Below, in pieces: positions 6,511 to 9,242 of a DNA stretch of 9,242 nucleotides. A program made the position numbers and the translations under genes. Numbering within the stretch: position 1 is the first letter of the stretch; every line of letters begins with the position of its first letter. The notes beneath the pieces were generated by a model. The model had not been told where the DNA came from. It worked only from the letters and a program-made list of their open reading frames with translations, and did not search any database. The stretch is taken from positions 1-9,242 of the forward strand of contig NZ_LSIF01000014.1 in assembly GCF_001556105.1 (NCBI RefSeq), read 5' to 3'. This DNA is from Pseudoxanthomonas mexicana (GTDB taxonomy: Bacteria > Pseudomonadota > Gammaproteobacteria > Xanthomonadales > Xanthomonadaceae).

Positions 6511-7389
6511 TCAGGCAGCAAACAGCGCCTTCATTTTCTTCAGTGCGTTGGCCTCGACCTGACGCACGCGCTCGGCTGAAATGCCGTATTCGTCAGCCAG
6601 TTCCTGCAGCGTGATCTTGCTTTCGCCATCCAGCCAGCGACGCTTGATGATATCGCGCGAGCGCTCGTCGAGATCCGCCAGACCTTCCCGCAACAATCCC
6701 AGCTGGTTGTCTTCGCTGTCCGCACGTTCGTAAGCCTGCGACGGATCCTCGTCACGCGCGACCAGATAACTGGCGGGCGACGGCGGTGCGTGCTCCTCGT
6801 CCTCGTCGGCCGGCGCATCGAAACCGATGTCACGACCAGACAGGCGTGCCTCCATCTCCAGCACCTCGCGCTCGGACACGTTGAGGTCCTTGGCGATGAC
6901 GCGGACTTCTTCGGCATTCATCCAGCCAAGACGTGTCTTCGACTTGCGTAGGTTGAAGAACAACTTGCGCTGCGCCTTGGTCGTGGCGACCTTCACGATG
7001 CGCCAGTTCTTCAGGATGAACTCGTGCATCTCGGCACGGATCCAGTGCACCGCAAAGCTCACCAGGCGCACGCCCATGTCCGGGTCAAAGCGCTTCACCG
7101 CCTTCATCAGGCCGATGTTGCCTTCCTGGATCAGGTCGCCCAGCGGCAGGCCGTAGCCGTTGTAGCCCCGCGCTACGTGCACGACGAACCGAAGGTGCGA
7201 ATGCACCAGTTCGCGCGCAGCGTCGAGGTCTTCGTCCTCGCGGTAGCGGTTGGCAAGCGCACGCTCGTCTTCGACCGAAAGTACCTGGATCTGGTGCACG
7301 GCGCTGATGTAGGCATCCAGCGAACCCAAGGCACTCGGGATCGGCAGGTTGCTGGTGACCAAAGCGGTAGTGGGAGTGTTCTGGCTCAT
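6511..7389 (-). CDS. rpoH: RNA polymerase heat-shock sigma factor sigma-32
   Basis: The 292-residue product directs RNA polymerase to heat-shock promoters (chaperones and proteases). Region 1.2/2 runs from about residue 24 to 133, including LVHSHLRFVVHVARGYNGYG, DLIQEGNIGLMKAVKRFD and the region 2.4 helix HWIRAEMHEFILKNW. The RpoH box QRKLFFNLR (140-148), which separates sigma-32 from sigma-70 and sigma-38, is intact. Region 4 holds ERSRDIIKRRWL and the helix-turn-helix TLQELADEYGISAERVRQVE (about 260-279). Length is normal. The ATG at 7389 starts MSQNTPTTAL; no better Met exists in the frame that stays open upstream. There is no clear Shine-Dalgarno before the ATG (AACATCCTTGCCC), which is odd. 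A CIRCE-like operator and a sigma-E-like promoter lie just upstream, and a strong terminator follows, so rpoH is probably its own transcription unit. Confidence 0.97.
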   Translation of the reverse strand: MSQNTPTTALVTSNLPIPSALGSLDAYISAVHQIQVLSVEDERALANRYREDEDLDAARELVHSHLRFVVHVARGYNGYGLPLGDLIQEGNIGLMKAVKRFDPDMGVRLVSFAVHWIRAEMHEFILKNWRIVKVATTKAQRKLFFNLRKSKTRLGWMNAEEVRVIAKDLNVSEREVLEMEARLSGRDIGFDAPADEDEEHAPPSPASYLVARDEDPSQAYERADSEDNQLGLLREGLADLDERSRDIIKRRWLDGESKITLQELADEYGISAERVRQVEANALKKMKALFAA

Positions 7390-7399
7390 GGGCAAGGAT

Positions 7400-7428
7400 G
7401 TTAGCAGTCGGGGGGTTCGACTGCTAAC
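7400..7428. promoter_or_regulatory. CIRCE-like inverted repeat (putative HrcA operator) before rpoH
   Basis: GTTAGCAGTCG (7400-7410) and CGACTGCTAAC (7418-7428) are perfect complements. Set against the CIRCE consensus TTAGCACTC-N9-GAGTGCTAA, the site reads TTAGCAGTC-N9-GACTGCTAA. Arm length and spacer are exact, with one change per arm, and the two changes are mutually compensating. It ends 10 bp before the rpoH ATG, a usual place for CIRCE. HrcA is known to repress groESL and dnaK operons through this element in many bacteria; control of rpoH is inferred here. In RNA it would also form a stable hairpin if transcription began upstream. Confidence 0.7.
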
Positions 7429-7443
7429 CGCCGCGGAAGTTCC
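7416..7443 (-). promoter_or_regulatory. Sigma-E-type promoter of rpoH overlapping the CIRCE-like site
   Basis: On the minus strand GGAACTT (7443-7437) is followed after 16 nt by TCGAA (7420-7416), preceded by G. This fits the extracytoplasmic sigma-E pattern GGAACTT-N15/16-(G)TCnnA known from E. coli, where rpoH also has a sigma-E promoter. The start point would fall near 7410-7408, giving a leader of about 20 nt. The -10 sits within the spacer and right arm of the CIRCE-like repeat, so a bound repressor would block it. Confidence 0.6.
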
Positions 7444-7580
7444 GCATCGTCCCAACGCTGCAACGATGGCAGCGCTTGTGCCTGAGTGGCGCCCATCTTT
7501 TAAAATCAACAACTTGCCACTGCCGACGCCTGCACCACATCCCCTTCGTGCAACTAGCGACAAAGTGGAAGAGTGTGCGT

Positions 7581-8423
7581 TCAGGTTCGAGACGACATCG
7601 GAACAACAACCGCTGGCCGTTCGTCCTCCTGCTCCGCGAGCACCCGAATGGCGAGGGCGTCTGCTCCGGCAAGGTGAGTGGGGTGGAAGTCCGGGCGCAG
7701 ATAGTTGAAGAGGTGCCGCAGGGTCCTTCGCGCCATTCGATGTCCCACACCGAGATGGTAGACCGCCTGACGCAGCGTCGACCTCCTCCACAACACGCGA
7801 TCCTGCGCCAACAGCCACACCGTCACCCCGGTCATCAACAGGTAGAACAGCGAGGCTGTCGTGGCCGCCCCAAGCAAGCGCACGACGTAACCGGGCGATA
7901 TGGCCTGCAGAAGATCAAACGCCACCGCGCGGTGCTCGATCTCCTCGGCGAAGTGCCACTCCATCAGGCTTCGCAACCGGGGGTCCGCTTCGGCAAGGAT
8001 CGATTGACTAAGGAACTCGTAGCCAAGGTATGCATTGATGTGTTCGACGCAACTCACCAACGAAGCACGCAACCATAGCGGCGCAACGCGATCCATGGCC
8101 CTGAAAATGCCATGATCAATTGCGCGCTCCAGACCGCGAAAAGCGTACCCCTGCATATCAAGGTTACCCCAGTAACGTTTATGCGCCACCCCGTGCTGCG
8201 CCTCCTGGCGAATGAAAGCCTGGCAGCGGCGCCTCAGTTCCTCATCTGCCACACGTGGCAGGCAGGTGTTGAGCGTGCGGATGTAGAACGCTTCATTGGC
8301 GGGCACCAAGATCGTATAGGCATTGAGCAGCGATGAGATCACTTCATTGCCGGGCAGCCAGTGCCTGGGCACGTCACTGGGGAATTCGGCGGCAAAGCGT
8401 CGCGGCGTGATGGATTCTTCCAT
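7581..8423 (-). CDS. Predicted metal-dependent hydrolase (PF10118-type, diiron-like)
   Basis: The 280-residue product resembles the predicted metal-dependent hydrolase family PF10118, a ferritin-like helical fold of uncertain substrate. Candidate metal ligands occur in the expected order: Glu44 in PANEAFYIRTL, Glu74 and His77 in RQEAQHGVAH (His81 also nearby), Glu128-His129 in SCVEHINAYLGYEF, and Glu160/Glu161 with His164 in WHFAEEIEHRAVAFD. A hydrophobic stretch at about 183-207 could be buried or membrane-associated. The ATG at 8423 has AAGGG 8 nt upstream and starts the conserved part; the frame is open 42 codons further up, but that extension (8549-8424) overlaps the M19 stop and is Arg/Cys-rich junk. 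It lies 122 bp downstream of the M19 dipeptidase gene and 191 bp upstream of rpoH, all on the minus strand. Substrate unknown. Confidence 0.82.
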   Translation of the reverse strand: MEESITPRRFAAEFPSDVPRHWLPGNEVISSLLNAYTILVPANEAFYIRTLNTCLPRVADEELRRRCQAFIRQEAQHGVAHKRYWGNLDMQGYAFRGLERAIDHGIFRAMDRVAPLWLRASLVSCVEHINAYLGYEFLSQSILAEADPRLRSLMEWHFAEEIEHRAVAFDLLQAISPGYVVRLLGAATTASLFYLLMTGVTVWLLAQDRVLWRRSTLRQAVYHLGVGHRMARRTLRHLFNYLRPDFHPTHLAGADALAIRVLAEQEDERPAVVVPMSSRT

Positions 8424-8545
8424 GGCAATCACCCTTCTGATGACACATTCCCAACCATGCGGCGCAGCGCTACATCGCGGCGTGAAGATCCGTCGTCCTT
8501 TTACAGAATGCACGCTACAGCGATTGTGATTCTGCCCAGAAGCAT

Positions 8546-9242
8546 TCAATCCGATCTGGCGGCCTCGACCTGCCTCATCACACGCAGCAGGTTACCGCTC
8601 CATATCTTGCCGACATCATCTTCTGAATATCCCGCGGCCAGCAGGGCTTCGGTAATCCGCGGCAGGGCAGAAACGTCCTCCATGCCCACCACGCCGCCGC
8701 CCCCGTCCCAATCAGCGCCAATGCCGACATGATCGACCCCTGCTACCTTCAGGATATGAAGCATGTGTTTCATGTAGTCATCGAACGTCGCTCGCTTCAT
8801 CGGGTAGCGCAGCTCGATCGCGCGCCGCTCCTTCAGGTAGTCGGGCACGGTCCCGAGCGCCAATCGGCCCTCGGGACCGTACTTCTCTTCCAGCGCATCC
8901 ATCTCGGCTTCCTGCGCAGGAATCTTCGGAACTTGGACGAGATATCCCCCGAATGCGTTCACGTGGATGACGCCACCTTTTGCTGCAAGGGCGCGGAGTC
9001 TTGCATCGTCGATATTGCGAGGGTGGTCATAGATGGCGTCCGCACTCGTATGCGACAGCACGATGGGCCCACGTGACAGCGCGAGGACCTGATCGAAAAC
9101 GTCATCGCTGGCGTGCGACGCATCCAGCACGATGCCCAGCCTGTTCGCATCGGCCACCAATGCCCGCCCTGCGGGACTGAGCCCATGCCGACGTCCCCCC
9201 GCTTTTGAGTAGCACGCCGGTTTGGAGTCCAATTCCCCAACC
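8546..9242 (-). CDS. Membrane dipeptidase (peptidase M19), C-terminal part
   Basis: The frame is open to the right edge, so the N-terminus (with the first HxD zinc ligands and the bridging Glu) is outside the window; the visible part is about 232 codons. Family M19 enzymes are zinc dipeptidases that cleave dipeptides, including some with D-residues or dehydropeptides. The two later zinc-ligand histidines are present with correct 21-residue spacing, in DASHASDD and VLSHTSADA, as in human renal dipeptidase. The substrate-binding Arg occurs in YDHPRNIDD, and the catalytic-site Asp in GIGADWDGGGG. The C-terminus IWSGNLLRVM matches the conserved G/N-N-x-x-R end of the family. The gene is partial only because of the window; no internal damage is seen. 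It is followed on the same strand by the PF10118-type gene. A signal peptide is expected but cannot be seen. Confidence 0.93.
   Translation of the reverse strand, partial: VGELDSKPACYSKAGGRRHGLSPAGRALVADANRLGIVLDASHASDDVFDQVLALSRGPIVLSHTSADAIYDHPRNIDDARLRALAAKGGVIHVNAFGGYLVQVPKIPAQEAEMDALEEKYGPEGRLALGTVPDYLKERRAIELRYPMKRATFDDYMKHMLHILKVAGVDHVGIGADWDGGGGVVGMEDVSALPRITEALLAAGYSEDDVGKIWSGNLLRVMRQVEAARSD

Noticed and set aside
7469..7482. GG-N10-GC resembling a sigma-54 promoter upstream of rpoH
   Set aside because: The bases around it (AGGCAC...CTGC) depart from TGGCAC...TTGC at key positions, and no activator site was seen; GG-N10-GC alone is common in GC-rich DNA.
7390..7818. Upstream extension of the rpoH reading frame
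   Set aside because: It covers the inverted repeat and the end of the neighbouring hydrolase gene and has no sigma-factor similarity.
8424..8545. Gap between the M19 dipeptidase and the hydrolase gene as a regulatory site
   Set aside because: No terminator hairpin, clear promoter pair or palindrome was found; only the ribosome site of the hydrolase gene is visible.

Overview
The window looks like chromosomal DNA from a high-GC gammaproteobacterium of the Xanthomonadaceae type (Xanthomonas, Stenotrophomonas, Pseudoxanthomonas or Lysobacter relatives). This is inferred from the strong G/C bias at third codon positions, a typical proteobacterial sigma-32 with an intact RpoH box, and the overall flavour of the proteins. 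No rRNA, tRNA, CRISPR array, insertion sequence or phage gene was seen.

Layout, left to right. Nearly everything is on the minus strand. Positions 3-296 hold the N-terminus of an exported glycine-rich protein that runs off the left edge. Upstream of it (450-2950) lies a two-component pair, a LuxR/NarL-type response regulator followed by a seven-TM sensor kinase that overlaps it by 4 nt. A divergent intergenic region (2951-3156) leads to the only plus-strand gene, a type II NADH dehydrogenase (3157-4437). Its 3' end overlaps the end of a convergent DUF1203 gene (4410-4881) that is broken by two single-base frameshifts. Next comes an exported protein made of four tandem Coa1-like repeats (4953-6380). 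Then come rpoH (6511-7389) with its own terminator, a predicted metal-dependent (diiron-like) hydrolase of the PF10118 type (7581-8423), and the C-terminal two thirds of an M19 membrane dipeptidase that runs off the right edge.

The most interesting part is the short region in front of rpoH. An 11-bp perfect inverted repeat centred about 25 bp before the start codon has the arm length, 9-nt spacing and 8 of 9 bases per arm of the CIRCE operator bound by the heat-shock repressor HrcA. A sigma-E-type promoter (GGAACTT, 16 nt, TCGAA) is laid so that its -10 falls inside that operator. If real, transcription of the heat-shock sigma factor would be switched on by envelope stress (sigma-E) and gated by HrcA, joining circuits that are usually described separately.

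Other points of note are the four-fold repeat protein, the twice-frameshifted DUF1203 gene with a hairpin over its start codon, and overlapping palindromes between the two-component system and the glycine-rich exported protein.
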